Below are positions 56,604 to 64,000 of a DNA stretch of 64,000 nucleotides, piece by piece. Source of the DNA: Streptomyces sp. CB01249 (GTDB lineage: Bacteria; Actinomycetota; Actinomycetes; Streptomycetales; Streptomycetaceae); the NCBI RefSeq assembly GCF_001905735.1, contig NZ_LISW01000005.1:337969-401968 (forward strand), in the 5' to 3' direction. Position 1 is the first letter of the stretch. Every line of letters starts with the position of its first letter. Below the pieces are notes generated by a model. The model searched no databases. It had not been told where the DNA came from and saw only the letters and a program-made list of their open reading frames with translations. The translations under genes were made by a program, and so were the position numbers.

Positions 56604-57896
56604 ATGAGCCTGTCCAGGCGTGGTTTGCTCAGCGCCGGCGGTGCGATGGGAGCCCTCGCGGCCACGGCCGCGTCGGCCGGCCCCGCGGCCGCCGGTACGT
56701 CGCACGGCAAGGGCCACGGGCACGGGAACGGCCACGGGGGCGGGCAGCGGGTCCGTACCGGCTTCGACCGGCTGGCGGCCGACGGCTACGCCCTGCTGAA
56801 GGGGCAGCGCGTCGGCGTCGTCACCAACCCGACCGGGATCACGTCCGACGTCCGGCACATCGTGGACGTGATGCACCCGGACGGCCGGGTGAACCTCACC
56901 GCCGTCTTCGGTCCCGAGCACGGCTTCCGGGGCACCGCGCAGGCGGGCGGTTCCGAGGGGCGCTACGACGACCCGGCGACCGGTCTTCCGGTCTACGACA
57001 CGTATCTGAAGAGCGGTCAGGCGCTCGCCGACGTCTTCACGGCGTCCGGCGTGGACACGATCGTCTTCGACATCCAGGACGCCGGCGCCCGCTTCTACAC
57101 GTACATCTGGACGCTGTACGACTGCATGGAGGCGGCCGCGCTCGCGGGCAAGAAGTTCGTCGTGCTGGACCGGCCGAACCCGGTGTCGGGGCGGGCGGCG
57201 CTCGGGCCGGTGCTCGACCCGGCGTTCGGCACGTTCGTGGGGCGGCGGGAGATCTCGCAGGCGCACGGGATGACCGTGACCGAGCTGGCGCTGCTGTTCA
57301 ACGGGGAGTTCCTGAAGGACCGCCCGGCCGAGCTGGAGATCGTGAAGATGACGGGGTGGTCGCGCTCCGACTTCTTCGACGCGTCGGGGTTGCCGTGGGT
57401 GCCGCCGAGCCCCAACATGCCGACGCCCGACACGGCGCTCGTCTACTCCGGCACGTGCCTCTTCGAGGGGACGAACCTCTCCGAGGGGCGCGGCACGACC
57501 CGCCCGTTCGAACTGCTGGGCGCGGAGGGCATCGACCACAAGTGGGCGGACGCGGCCAACGCGCTGGAGCTGCCCGGAGTGGCGTTCCGCGAGGCGTACT
57601 TCGCGCCGACGTTCTCGAAGTTCCAGGGCGTCACGGTGGGCGGCGTGCAGCTGCACGTCCTGGACCGCGAGGTCTTCGACCCGGTGCGTACGGGGATCGC
57701 GCTGCTGATCACCGCGAAGCGGACGTGGAGCGGGTTCGCGTGGCGGTCGGACAACTGGATCGACAAGCTGACCGGCAACACGCGGGTGCGGACGATGATC
57801 GACGCGGGGGCGGACCTGGACGAGGTCACCGGCGCGTGGGCGTCGGACCTCGCGAAGTTCCGGGCCGTCCGTAAGCGGTACTTGCAGTACCGGTGA
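56604..57896 (+). CDS. namZ: Exported DUF1343 protein (NamZ-type exo-muramidase)
   Basis: 430 residues from ATG 56604, with GGAGG seven bases upstream. A twin-arginine signal (SRRGLLSAGGAMGALAATAA) is followed by a His/Gly-rich linker (SHGKGHGHGNGHGGG). The catalytic family shows VGVVTNPTGITSDVRHIVDV, FGPEHGFRGTAQAGG and DIQDAGARFYTYIWTLYDCM, the motif set of DUF1343, now known as exo-beta-N-acetylmuramidase NamZ, which releases MurNAc from the ends of peptidoglycan fragments. It is probably exported folded by Tat and works in wall turnover. It shares a terminator with the convergent penicillin-acylase gene. Confidence 0.88.
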   Translation: MSLSRRGLLSAGGAMGALAATAASAGPAAAGTSHGKGHGHGNGHGGGQRVRTGFDRLAADGYALLKGQRVGVVTNPTGITSDVRHIVDVMHPDGRVNLTAVFGPEHGFRGTAQAGGSEGRYDDPATGLPVYDTYLKSGQALADVFTASGVDTIVFDIQDAGARFYTYIWTLYDCMEAAALAGKKFVVLDRPNPVSGRAALGPVLDPAFGTFVGRREISQAHGMTVTELALLFNGEFLKDRPAELEIVKMTGWSRSDFFDASGLPWVPPSPNMPTPDTALVYSGTCLFEGTNLSEGRGTTRPFELLGAEGIDHKWADAANALELPGVAFREAYFAPTFSKFQGVTVGGVQLHVLDREVFDPVRTGIALLITAKRTWSGFAWRSDNWIDKLTGNTRVRTMIDAGADLDEVTGAWASDLAKFRAVRKRYLQYR

Positions 57897-57900
57897 GGTG

Positions 57901-57932
57901 GGCCGGGCGGGCCCGCGAGGACCCGCCCGGCC
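57901..57932. terminator. Bidirectional terminator between convergent secreted-enzyme genes
   Basis: A perfect 11-bp stem GGCCGGGCGGG (57901-57911) with CCCGCCCGGCC (57922-57932) and a 10-base loop lies four bases after the NamZ stop and six bases before the acylase stop. Confidence 0.8.
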
Positions 57933-57938
57933 GCGGTG

Positions 57939-60776
57939 TCAACGGTGGCTCGGGAACTCCACCACCTGCTGGTACGTCGGGCGGTTCTGCCAGTGGATGG
58001 CCTTCTGGGCGATGCCGCCCAGCGCGCGGTGGATGATCGAGTCCGTGCACCACTGCTCGCCGGCCTTGCAGTTGTCGTCGGCCGGGTAGACCTCGGCCGC
58101 CGGCACCGCCGCCGCCTCCTTGAGCGAGGCGAGCAGCGCCGTACGGCAGGCGCTCAGGTCGCCGTTGCCGCAGTACGACTTGGCCAGCGGGCCCTTGACC
58201 TCCTGGCCGAGCACCTGGCGCAGGTCCTTGTCGGCGAAGCCCCACCAGCCGTACTGGAAGGCGGAGCCGCTGTGCGCCCCGCTCGGCCCGTGGCTGGCGG
58301 CCGGGGACTCGTCGGTGGCGAGGTTCGCGGTGAGCGCCCCGTACAGGTCGTCACCGAGACCGGGCCGGAACTCCGCCTCGATCAGCCGCGGCCACCAGGC
58401 GTCCATGATCCGGACCGCGTCGGCGTGCCCGTACGTGTGCGAGCCCGGGCTCGTCTCCTTGCGCTGGGCGCCCGACGCCCGCCAGGAGTCCAGCTGCTGG
58501 ACCACCGCGTTCAGGTCCGGGTCGGTGACCGGCTGGGAGCGGATGACCTTCAGCAGCTCGGGCAGCAGCTGTTCGCCGCGCAGGTCGGTGAGGGCCGCGT
58601 CCGCCATGGCCCGGGTGAGCGAGGCGCGGGTCACGCCGCCCTCGGCGACGAGCTTGGACACCCGGTCGTCCAGCAGGTCGCCCCGGTGCACCGCGCTGAG
58701 CCCGAAGCCCGAGGCGGCGTACCCCTCGGCCTGCTTGTTGTTCCAGGAGATGTAGTAGTCCTGGCCGCTGGAGTGCGGGTGCTCGGCGAAGGCGGTGTAC
58801 GAGGCGGTGTTGGCCGCCGGGTCGTAGCCCTGCCACTCGTACGCCTTCTCGGCGCGGACGGGCAGCGCCGGGTCGACGCCGGGCGCGCGCACCGGGTTCA
58901 TGCCGCTGTTGTAGTAGGCGGCGGTGCGGGAGTCGGCGTAGAACCAGTTGAAGGCGTAGTCGATGCTGCTCGCCGCCTGCTGGAAGGAGGCCGCGTCGGT
59001 GACGTACGCCGGGTCGTTGAGCATCTGGAAGCCGATGATCGAGTCGGCCTCGTGCCGGTAGGTGGAGCGGAGCGTGGTGTACGCGACGGGCTTGCCGCCC
59101 ACCGTGGCGCGGTGGGTGACGATGCCGTAGTTCGTGCGCCAGACCTGCATGCGGTACGAGCCCTTGGCGGTGGAGTCCGCGACGGTCGGCTTCCAGGAGT
59201 TGGACTTCTCCATCTTCTCCATCGCGGTGCAGGTGCCCCGGTAGAGGTAGTGCGTGGAGTCCTTGGTGGGCGTGGAGCCGTCGGGCTCGCAGAGGTCGAT
59301 CGCGTACGTGTCGGTGATGTCCTGTCCGGCCGAGGTGGCGCTCCAGGCGTAGTCCTGGCCCCGGCCCATCTGGATGTACATCCCGACACCGGCGAAGGAG
59401 ACGCCGCGCGCGCTGATGCCCGGGCCCTGGAGCTCCTGAAGCATCATCAGCTGCGGTGCGAAGTAGCCGGTCTGCGGACCGAACACGGCGACCGGGTGCC
59501 CGCTCGCGGTGCTCTTGCCGGACACCAGCAGGGCGTTGGACATCCCGCGCTTCTGGGCGCCGGAGCCGGACCCGGGCAGCGAGCCCTCCGGGATGACGCC
59601 CTTGTCGAAGATGCCCTGCGCCTTCTTGAGCGAGGCCGGTGCCTTGACGGGGGCCTTCACCCCGGTGCCCGCGGAGCCGGTGCGGTCGTAGATCAGGGGT
59701 TCGGCGGTGACCGAGCCCTGGTCCGGGAGGGCCGTGCCGACGGCCTTGTCGGGCTTGTTGGCGTACGGGAAGGAGGTGCCGTCGTGGATGGTGAGCACGG
59801 CCTCGGGGTCGTTGCGCTGGCGGAACGACTCCCAGACCTTCGTGCCCTCGGCGACGCCGTACTTCTGCTGCGCGGAGAGGAGCGACAGGGCCGCCTGCAC
59901 CTCGCCGCCGCCCCCGCCGCCGAACTGGCCGCCGACGACCGAGGCGATGGAGATCAGGTCGGTGAGCTTGAACGGCTGGATCTCGCCGATGTTGGTGATG
60001 GCGTCGATCTTGCCGGTCAGGACGTACTCGCCGGGGAAGTAGCGGCCGTCCTTCGACTTCTTGCGGTAGGCGTTGATGCCGTCGACGTACGCCTGCGCGT
60101 CCGCCATGGCCTGTTCGCCCCTGGCCCCCTCATGGGTCCTGATGTATTCGACCTGGGCCTCCAGATCGGCCTCGGTGTACGGGGCCTGCGGCCAGAACTG
60201 CTGCTCCAGGCCCTGGTTGGCGAGGGCCCCGCCGGCGAACGAGGTCAGCTCGCCGCGCCCGATGTGCCGGAAGAGGTCCATCAGCCACAGCCGGTCCTGC
60301 CCGGCCGCGTACCCGGCGCCGAACTCGGTGCCGTAGCGCGTGGTGCCCTTGATGTGCGGGACGCCGGAGGACTTGTCGCGGGTGATGGTGACGTCGTCGC
60401 GCGGCGAGGTGACGGACTCGACCTGGTCCTTCGGGACGCCGAACGAGGCGTCGTTGAAGAAGTCGGTGAGCTTCTGGTCGGTGAGCCCGGTGTGCCCGGC
60501 GACCAGCCCGTCGTAGCGGTCGAGCTGGTCGTCGCTGTGCGCGGGGTGGGTGCCGAACGCCTTGTTGCCCAGGATCTCCACCAGGGTGGCGTTGCCGTTC
60601 GCGCCGGGCGGCAGGATGTCGTCGCACTGCCCCTGGCAGTAGTCGGGGACGGGATCCGCCTCGGCGGCGCCCGCGTGGGGAGCGGCGGCGAGCAGGGACG
60701 TACCGAGGGCGAGAGCCGCGGCGAGGGCGGCGGCTCTGGTGGTACCGGTGCGGGTCATACGGGTGCGTGGGGGCAT
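57939..60776 (-). CDS. Secreted penicillin acylase family protein (Ntn hydrolase)
   Basis: 945 residues from ATG 60774-60776, with GGAGGAG upstream. A signal peptide ends near residue 38 (ALAAALALGTSLLAAAPHAG). The precursor layout is alpha part, spacer, then beta part beginning at the nucleophile Ser413 in RGM-SNALLVSGKS; SGHPVAVFGPQTGYFAPQL follows as usual. Cleavage before Ser413 would activate the enzyme. Relatives hydrolyse beta-lactam side chains, acyl-homoserine lactones or lipopeptide acyl groups (aculeacin acylase). Substrate choice is not visible here. It is secreted and stands alone; the upstream 228 bases hold its promoter divergent from 61006. Confidence 0.9.
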   Translation of the reverse strand: MPPRTRMTRTGTTRAAALAAALALGTSLLAAAPHAGAAEADPVPDYCQGQCDDILPPGANGNATLVEILGNKAFGTHPAHSDDQLDRYDGLVAGHTGLTDQKLTDFFNDASFGVPKDQVESVTSPRDDVTITRDKSSGVPHIKGTTRYGTEFGAGYAAGQDRLWLMDLFRHIGRGELTSFAGGALANQGLEQQFWPQAPYTEADLEAQVEYIRTHEGARGEQAMADAQAYVDGINAYRKKSKDGRYFPGEYVLTGKIDAITNIGEIQPFKLTDLISIASVVGGQFGGGGGGEVQAALSLLSAQQKYGVAEGTKVWESFRQRNDPEAVLTIHDGTSFPYANKPDKAVGTALPDQGSVTAEPLIYDRTGSAGTGVKAPVKAPASLKKAQGIFDKGVIPEGSLPGSGSGAQKRGMSNALLVSGKSTASGHPVAVFGPQTGYFAPQLMMLQELQGPGISARGVSFAGVGMYIQMGRGQDYAWSATSAGQDITDTYAIDLCEPDGSTPTKDSTHYLYRGTCTAMEKMEKSNSWKPTVADSTAKGSYRMQVWRTNYGIVTHRATVGGKPVAYTTLRSTYRHEADSIIGFQMLNDPAYVTDAASFQQAASSIDYAFNWFYADSRTAAYYNSGMNPVRAPGVDPALPVRAEKAYEWQGYDPAANTASYTAFAEHPHSSGQDYYISWNNKQAEGYAASGFGLSAVHRGDLLDDRVSKLVAEGGVTRASLTRAMADAALTDLRGEQLLPELLKVIRSQPVTDPDLNAVVQQLDSWRASGAQRKETSPGSHTYGHADAVRIMDAWWPRLIEAEFRPGLGDDLYGALTANLATDESPAASHGPSGAHSGSAFQYGWWGFADKDLRQVLGQEVKGPLAKSYCGNGDLSACRTALLASLKEAAAVPAAEVYPADDNCKAGEQWCTDSIIHRALGGIAQKAIHWQNRPTYQQVVEFPSHR

Positions 60777-61005
60777 GCGTACTCCTCCGAGAGGCCGATG
60801 CGCGGCAGGTTACTGGCGGTACGACCGGCCGGTAAGATGAACATCGGTCACCTTTTCCGAATCGCCACATGCCGCCGGATTCTGTGCGGCGTCTCATCTT
60901 TCGGACGCTTCGGCCTTTGGATGGAGCCGATCCGGGCAGGCGTACGTCCATCCCCTGACGCCGAAGTACGGGCGACGGAGTACGAGCGACGGAGGTGGCG
61001 GCTCA

Positions 61006-61617
61006 ATGGCCGGTTTCCGGAGTCTGGCGAGACAGGTCCGCGACCCGAGAAGCGACCTGGCACTGCGGCGGTACTCGCTGCGCAAGTGCCTGGAACGCTT
61101 CGCCCCCTACGGGCACCGGGCGACCTGGGACCATCTGTGCGCACGGCACGGCATTGCCCCCGAGGACCGGGCCCCGGACCCGGTGCGGCTGGTGCGGGCA
61201 CTGGACGAGCTGGAGCGGGCCCGCACGGTCTGGCTCGGTTACGAGGCGGGGTTCGCGGAGCGCCGCAGGCGGGAGAAGCACCGGGGGCTGCGCCGGCCCG
61301 GCGCCTTCGACGACTGGCACCGGCGCACCTGGGGCGGCAACGGCGTCGCGCGCTGCGACGACCCGGCGGTCCATCCCTCGGCCCCGCTCGCCGAGGTGCT
61401 GGCCCGTCTGATCTCGGCCCTGGAGGCGGAACCCGGGGCCGGCTGCCCGGTGTGCGGCAAGACGGGGATCACCTGGCGGCACGACCTGGACACCGAGCCG
61501 TGGTCGGGCCCGGTCTGCACGGGGTGCGGGATCGTGGTGCCGCAGCCGGTGCTCACCCCGGCGGCCCTGGCGCGGGCCCGCCGCGACCGGGCGGGCGAGC
61601 TGGCGACGGTGGCCTGA
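61006..61617 (+). CDS. Hypothetical zinc-ribbon-tailed protein
   Basis: 203 residues from ATG 61006. A basic helical N-terminal half (DLALRRYSLRKCLERFAPYG; VRLVRALDELERARTVWLGY) and a WHRRTWGGNGVARCDDP turn lead to a C-terminal zinc ribbon with Cys pairs CPVC (about 147-150) and CTGC (about 170-173). The family is not recognised; the ribbon suggests nucleic-acid or protein binding. It is divergent from the acylase gene and ends 10 bases before a terminator. Confidence 0.8.
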   Translation: MAGFRSLARQVRDPRSDLALRRYSLRKCLERFAPYGHRATWDHLCARHGIAPEDRAPDPVRLVRALDELERARTVWLGYEAGFAERRRREKHRGLRRPGAFDDWHRRTWGGNGVARCDDPAVHPSAPLAEVLARLISALEAEPGAGCPVCGKTGITWRHDLDTEPWSGPVCTGCGIVVPQPVLTPAALARARRDRAGELATVA

Positions 61618-61626
61618 GACGGGATA

Positions 61627-61653
61627 CGGGCGGCCCGCAGCGGGGGCCGCCCG
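61627..61653. terminator. Terminator between the zinc-ribbon gene and soxR
   Basis: A 10-bp stem CGGGCGGCCC (61627-61636) with GGGCCGCCCG (61644-61653) and 7-base loop separates two converging genes (stops at 61617 and 61666). Confidence 0.75.
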
Positions 61654-61665
61654 GCACGCATCCGG

Positions 61666-62187
61666 TCAGCAGCAGCCCTCGGCGCTCTCCGCCGCACGGG
61701 CGGCCGGCGCGCGGTCCGCCTTGCGCTCCGCCCTGCGCTCCGGCATCAGGCGCGAGCCGCTGATCTTCTCGCCGTTGATGTCGTCCGGGTTGGACAGGAC
61801 ACAGGTCTCCAGCGAGAGGCAGCCGCAGCCGATGCAGTCGGTGAGGTGGTCGCGGAGCCGGCCCAGCTGCTTGATCCGGTCGTCCAGCTCGGAGCGCCAG
61901 GCGTGCGAGAGCCGCGCCCAGTCGTCGCGGTTCGGGGTGCGCTCCTCGGGGAGCTCGGCCAGCGCCTCGCGGATGGTGGCCAGCGGGATGCCCACCCGCT
62001 GGGCCGCGCGGACGAAGGCGACCCGGCGCAGGGCGTCCCTGCTGTAGCGGCGCTGGTTGCCGCTGGTACGGCGGCTGCTGATCAGGCCCTTGGCCTCGTA
62101 GAAGTGCAGGGCCGACACGGCGGCGCCGCTGCGCGCGGAGAGCTGGCCGACGGTGAGTTCGTGAAGTGTCTGCGGGATCTGGGGCAC
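61666..62187 (-). CDS. soxR: Redox-sensing regulator SoxR (MerR family)
   Basis: 173 residues from GTG 62185-62187, chosen because homologues begin close to the HELTVGQL element; an ATG at 62217 and an open frame to 62262 are alternatives. The MerR DNA-binding domain is LTVGQLSARSGAAVSALHFY; the 2Fe-2S ligands are C118-x2-C121-x-C123-x5-C129 (CIGCGCLSLETC). Oxidation by redox-active compounds makes it an activator. After the cluster it has a basic Ala/Arg-rich tail ending GCC, as in Streptomyces SoxR proteins, which respond to secreted metabolites. Upstream of it lies the divergent MaoC gene. Confidence 0.9.
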   Translation of the reverse strand: MPQIPQTLHELTVGQLSARSGAAVSALHFYEAKGLISSRRTSGNQRRYSRDALRRVAFVRAAQRVGIPLATIREALAELPEERTPNRDDWARLSHAWRSELDDRIKQLGRLRDHLTDCIGCGCLSLETCVLSNPDDINGEKISGSRLMPERRAERKADRAPAARAAESAEGCC

Positions 62188-62254
62188 CCGTCGAACCCTA
62201 CGTGGCCGGTCCCCCATGGGTCCGTCGTTGACAGGAACGCACCCGCGCACGATG

Positions 62255-62270
62255 CTGAGCAAGCGCTTAG
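62255..62270. promoter_or_regulatory. Operator upstream of the MaoC hydratase gene
   Basis: CTGAGCAAGCGCTTAG (62255-62270), with the core palindrome AAGCGCTT, is repeated exactly at 63520-63535 before the TetR gene. Sites of this kind are bound by TetR regulators of fatty-acid genes, so the protein at 62849 probably controls both promoters. Confidence 0.6.
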
Positions 62271-62314
62271 AAAGCGTGGACGATCAGGAGAGCGTGAAGG
62301 GCAGGAGCAGGGAC

Positions 62315-62776
62315 ATGGCTGAGCCGAGGATCTTCGAGTCCGCGCAGGAGCTGCGGGACGGCGTGGGCGAGCAGCTGGGGTACAGCGACTGGCTGGAGGT
62401 CGACCAGAAGCGGATCGACCTGTTCGCCGACGCCACCGGCGACCACCAGTGGATCCACGTGGACCCGGAGAAGGCGGCGGCCGGTCCGTTCGGGAAAACC
62501 ATCGCGCACGGCTATCTGACGCTGTCGCTGCTGCCGGTGCTCGTCCCGCAGGTCATGGCGGTCGAGGGCGCGAAGATGGGCATCAACTACGGCACCAACA
62601 AGGTCCGCTTCCCCTCCCCCGTGCCGGTCGGCTCCCGGGTGCGCGCGACGGCCGTCCTGAAGAGCGTCGAGGAGGCGGGCGGCGGCGTGCAGATCACCGC
62701 CGTCGTGACGGTCGAGCGCGAGGACGGCGACAAGCCGGCCTGCGTCGCCGAGTCGGTGTCGCGCTACTACTTCTGA
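62315..62776 (+). CDS. MaoC-like (R)-specific enoyl-CoA hydratase
   Basis: 153 residues from ATG 62315, with GGCAGGAGCA upstream. Hot-dog fold with the hydratase motif FADATGDHQWIHVDPEKAAA, where Asp43 and His48 are the catalytic pair, followed by FGKTIAHGYLTLSLLPVLVP. It hydrates enoyl-CoA, or dehydrates the reverse, in fatty-acid metabolism. The shared operator with the convergent TetR gene suggests joint control by acyl-CoA. Convergent with that TetR gene, with a strong terminator at 62802-62841 between them. Confidence 0.9.
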   Translation: MAEPRIFESAQELRDGVGEQLGYSDWLEVDQKRIDLFADATGDHQWIHVDPEKAAAGPFGKTIAHGYLTLSLLPVLVPQVMAVEGAKMGINYGTNKVRFPSPVPVGSRVRATAVLKSVEEAGGGVQITAVVTVEREDGDKPACVAESVSRYYF

Positions 62777-62801
62777 GCCCGCGCCCGCGTGCGTACGTAC
62801 G

Positions 62802-62841
62802 CGAACGCCCCCGGTCCCGCGCGAGGGACCGGGGGCGTTCG
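62802..62841. terminator. Strong bidirectional terminator between MaoC and TetR genes
   Basis: A perfect 17-bp stem CGAACGCCCCCGGTCCC (62802-62818) with its complement 62825-62841 and a 6-base loop. Confidence 0.88.
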
Positions 62842-62848
62842 GCCGTGC

Positions 62849-63472
62849 TCAGCGCCCGGCGGCGACCATCCGCAGCACCAGGCCCGCGTACAGCTCGGCG
62901 ACCTCGTCGGGCGTCCGGCTGCCCTGCGCGTTGAACCAGCGCGCCACGTCGATGCAGAGCGACAGCACCGCGAGCGTGGTGCCCGGCACGTCCGGTACGT
63001 CGAACTCGCCGGAGGCGACGCCCTCACCGATGATCCGGCGCACCACCGCGTCGGTCCTGCGGCGCAGCGCGATGATCTCGGTGCGGTGCTCCTCGCCGAG
63101 CGCGTCCAGTTCGTACTGGACCACGCGGGCGGTGGTGTGCCGCTCGGCGTGCCAGCGGACGAAGGAGCGCACGGCGGTGGCGAGCCGTTCGGCGGCCGTG
63201 CCGTCGCCGTCGGCGGCCGCCTCCAGCACGGCCAGGGCGCGGTCGTGGCCGATCCGGCTGATCCGGTGGAGCAGCTCTTCCTTCGTCTTGTAGTGGATGT
63301 AGAGCGCGGCGGGGCTCATTCCGGCGCGGCCCGCGATGTCCCGGGTGGTGGTCGCGTGGTACCCGCGCTCGGCGAAGGCGTCGACGGCCGCGACGAGGAG
63401 CCGCCGCGCGGCCTCGGGCGTCACCTCGGCCCACGGCGGGTCCTCGGCGTCGGTCTCCTGCGCCGTGCTCAT
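62849..63472 (-). CDS. TetR-family regulator, probable MaoC/fatty-acid repressor
   Basis: 207 residues from ATG 63470-63472. An N-terminal leader (MSTAQETDAEDPPWAEVTPE) then the helix-turn-helix RRLLVAAVDAFAERGYHATT with TRDIAGRAGMSPAALYIHYK, and a C-terminal ligand domain ending VLRMVAAGR. Its own promoter and the MaoC promoter carry the same 16-base operator, so it is probably autoregulated and represses the hydratase gene. Fatty acyl-CoA is a plausible inducer. Confidence 0.9.
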   Translation of the reverse strand: MSTAQETDAEDPPWAEVTPEAARRLLVAAVDAFAERGYHATTTRDIAGRAGMSPAALYIHYKTKEELLHRISRIGHDRALAVLEAAADGDGTAAERLATAVRSFVRWHAERHTTARVVQYELDALGEEHRTEIIALRRRTDAVVRRIIGEGVASGEFDVPDVPGTTLAVLSLCIDVARWFNAQGSRTPDEVAELYAGLVLRMVAAGR

Positions 63473-63519
63473 CGTCGCTCGCCCCTCTCAGTCAGCAGGA
63501 CGCACACCATACCCCGATC

Positions 63520-63535
63520 CTGAGCAAGCGCTTAG
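63520..63535. promoter_or_regulatory. Operator upstream of the TetR gene
   Basis: An exact copy of 62255-62270 (CTGAGCAAGCGCTTAG), 47 bases before the TetR start: an autoregulation site. Confidence 0.6.
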
Positions 63536-63557
63536 GGAAACTTTTCGCAGGTGGGCC

Positions 63558-63848
63558 TCAGAGCTTCTGGAAGGGGTCGTGCTCGGCGAGGATCTTCTCC
63601 AGCCGGGCCTGGTCGACCCGGCTGACCAGCTGGCCCGCCTCCTGCCGGTCCCGGATGACCTTGGCCAGCGTGAAGCAGGACGTGACCAGGTAGAGGACGC
63701 CGATGGCGAGGAAAGCGCGCACCCAGGCGTCGGCGTCGAGGAAGTAGATTCCGAGGGTCACCGCGGCCATCGCGATCCCGAAGGACGCGACGGCCTGCCC
63801 GAAGTAGGCGCCGGTGGTCTGCTGTTTGACCGGTGTCGTCTCACTCAT
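63558..63848 (-). CDS. YiaA-type two-helix membrane protein
   Basis: 96 residues from ATG 63846-63848; the frame is open to 63884 but the first 12 residues look like leader. Two hydrophobic pairs (FGQAVASFGIAMAAVTLGIY and FLAIGVLYLVTSCFTLAKVI) form the YiaA/YiaB domain, followed by a polar tail (RDRQEAGQLVSRVDQARLEK). The family has no known function in detail. It reads toward the TetR operator and is separated from the acyl-CoA dehydrogenase end by about 60 bases. Confidence 0.82.
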   Translation of the reverse strand: MSETTPVKQQTTGAYFGQAVASFGIAMAAVTLGIYFLDADAWVRAFLAIGVLYLVTSCFTLAKVIRDRQEAGQLVSRVDQARLEKILAEHDPFQKL

Positions 63849-63907
63849 GGCGCCCAGCATCCGGCGGTATGACGCACGCCACATCCGTTCGGATACTCAG
63901 AAGATAC

Positions 63908-64000
63908 TCAGAACGCCGAAACCCCGGTCAGGGCGCGGCCGATGATCAGTTTCTGGATCTGGCTGGTGCCCTCGTAGAGCGTCATCACGCGGGCGTCCCG
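63908..64000 (-). CDS. Acyl-CoA dehydrogenase C-terminus (partial)
   Basis: The gene runs in from beyond the right end. The visible 30 residues are RDARVMTLYEGTSQIQKLII, then GRALTGVSAF with stop 63908-63910. YEGTSQIQ is the C-terminal signature of acyl-CoA dehydrogenases: Glu is the catalytic base region of short/medium-chain enzymes and TSQIQ contacts FAD. It stands downstream of other fatty-acid genes (MaoC, TetR), consistent with beta-oxidation. Confidence 0.85.
   Translation of the reverse strand, partial: RDARVMTLYEGTSQIQKLIIGRALTGVSAF

Noticed and set aside
57936..61763. 1275-residue + strand frame opposite the acylase gene
   Set aside because: Antisense shadow; the minus-strand acylase has signal peptide, nucleophile Ser413 and Shine-Dalgarno.
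62188..62262. Longer N-terminus for SoxR (starts at 62262 or 62217)
   Set aside because: The extra residues are non-conserved-looking and would enter the divergent MaoC promoter; GTG 62185-62187 fits known SoxR starts.

Overview
The window is high-GC actinobacterial DNA, almost certainly from a Streptomyces. The signs are dense G/C-ending codons, frequent GTG/TTG starts, 4-base ATGA/GTGA gene overlaps, a mycothiol-dependent formaldehyde dehydrogenase and a SoxR with Streptomyces-like features. Long open frames on the strand opposite real genes are a GC artefact and were left out.

Layout. (1) 1-4741: end of a probable integrated element. It has lower GC, a left-truncated NTPase-like gene with a small partner, a decayed stretch, a nonsense-interrupted gene and an HNH endonuclease gene. 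It stops at a copy of a tRNA 3' end (4719-4741) followed directly by a strong terminator, the expected look of an attR next to resumed chromosome. (2) 4761-23836: an unusual multi-gene locus. One part is a trypsin-like protease/P-loop NTPase/TPR giant with a CU044_2847 (trypsin-co-occurring) protein. Next to it is a coiled-coil gene on the other strand. The rest is an eight-gene, mostly overlapping minus-strand operon for a zinc-ribbon/vWA-like protein, a TRAFAC GTPase, a large GTPase-associated-like protein, an Hsp70-type ATPase, a membrane-anchored exported vWA protein, a radical-SAM activase-like protein, a long coiled coil and a tandem CbxX/CfqX AAA ATPase. The parts resemble components of predicted NTP-dependent conflict or self/non-self systems. 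This is the most interesting content of the window.

(3) 24048-29358: GH2 beta-galactosidase and two tandem paralogous membrane-anchored proteins. (4) 29376-34358: accessory pocket with a Nudix gene, decayed SDR and TPR/regulator remnants, two diverged transposase 3' fragments pointing outward around a two-gene coiled-coil/TM pair, a small hypothetical gene whose tail runs into transposase DNA, and an AbiEii-type nucleotidyltransferase pair. (5) 34505-49825: ordinary chromosome. It holds an RluA pseudouridine synthase, the mycothiol dehydrogenase/MBL pair, a gluconate operon (GntR, GntK, GntP), a cytochrome b561/molybdopterin oxidoreductase pair, an ASCH protein, a roughly 218-bp MITE-like element, a FUSC transporter, an FAD dehydrogenase, a DMT transporter, a Nudix gene, two DUF202 proteins, a quinone-type oxidoreductase and a glucarate-dehydratase-like enzyme.

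(6) 49918-56456: acyl-CoA catabolism cluster (APH-like kinase, acyl-CoA dehydrogenase, LysR, TetR, acyl-CoA ligase, SDR). An identical 16-bp sequence lies in front of both outer operons, suggesting one TetR regulon. (7) 56604-64000: NamZ-type muramidase, secreted penicillin-acylase-family enzyme, a small zinc-ribbon protein, SoxR, MaoC hydratase and a TetR gene sharing another duplicated operator, a YiaA-type membrane protein and the C-terminus of an acyl-CoA dehydrogenase running off the right end.
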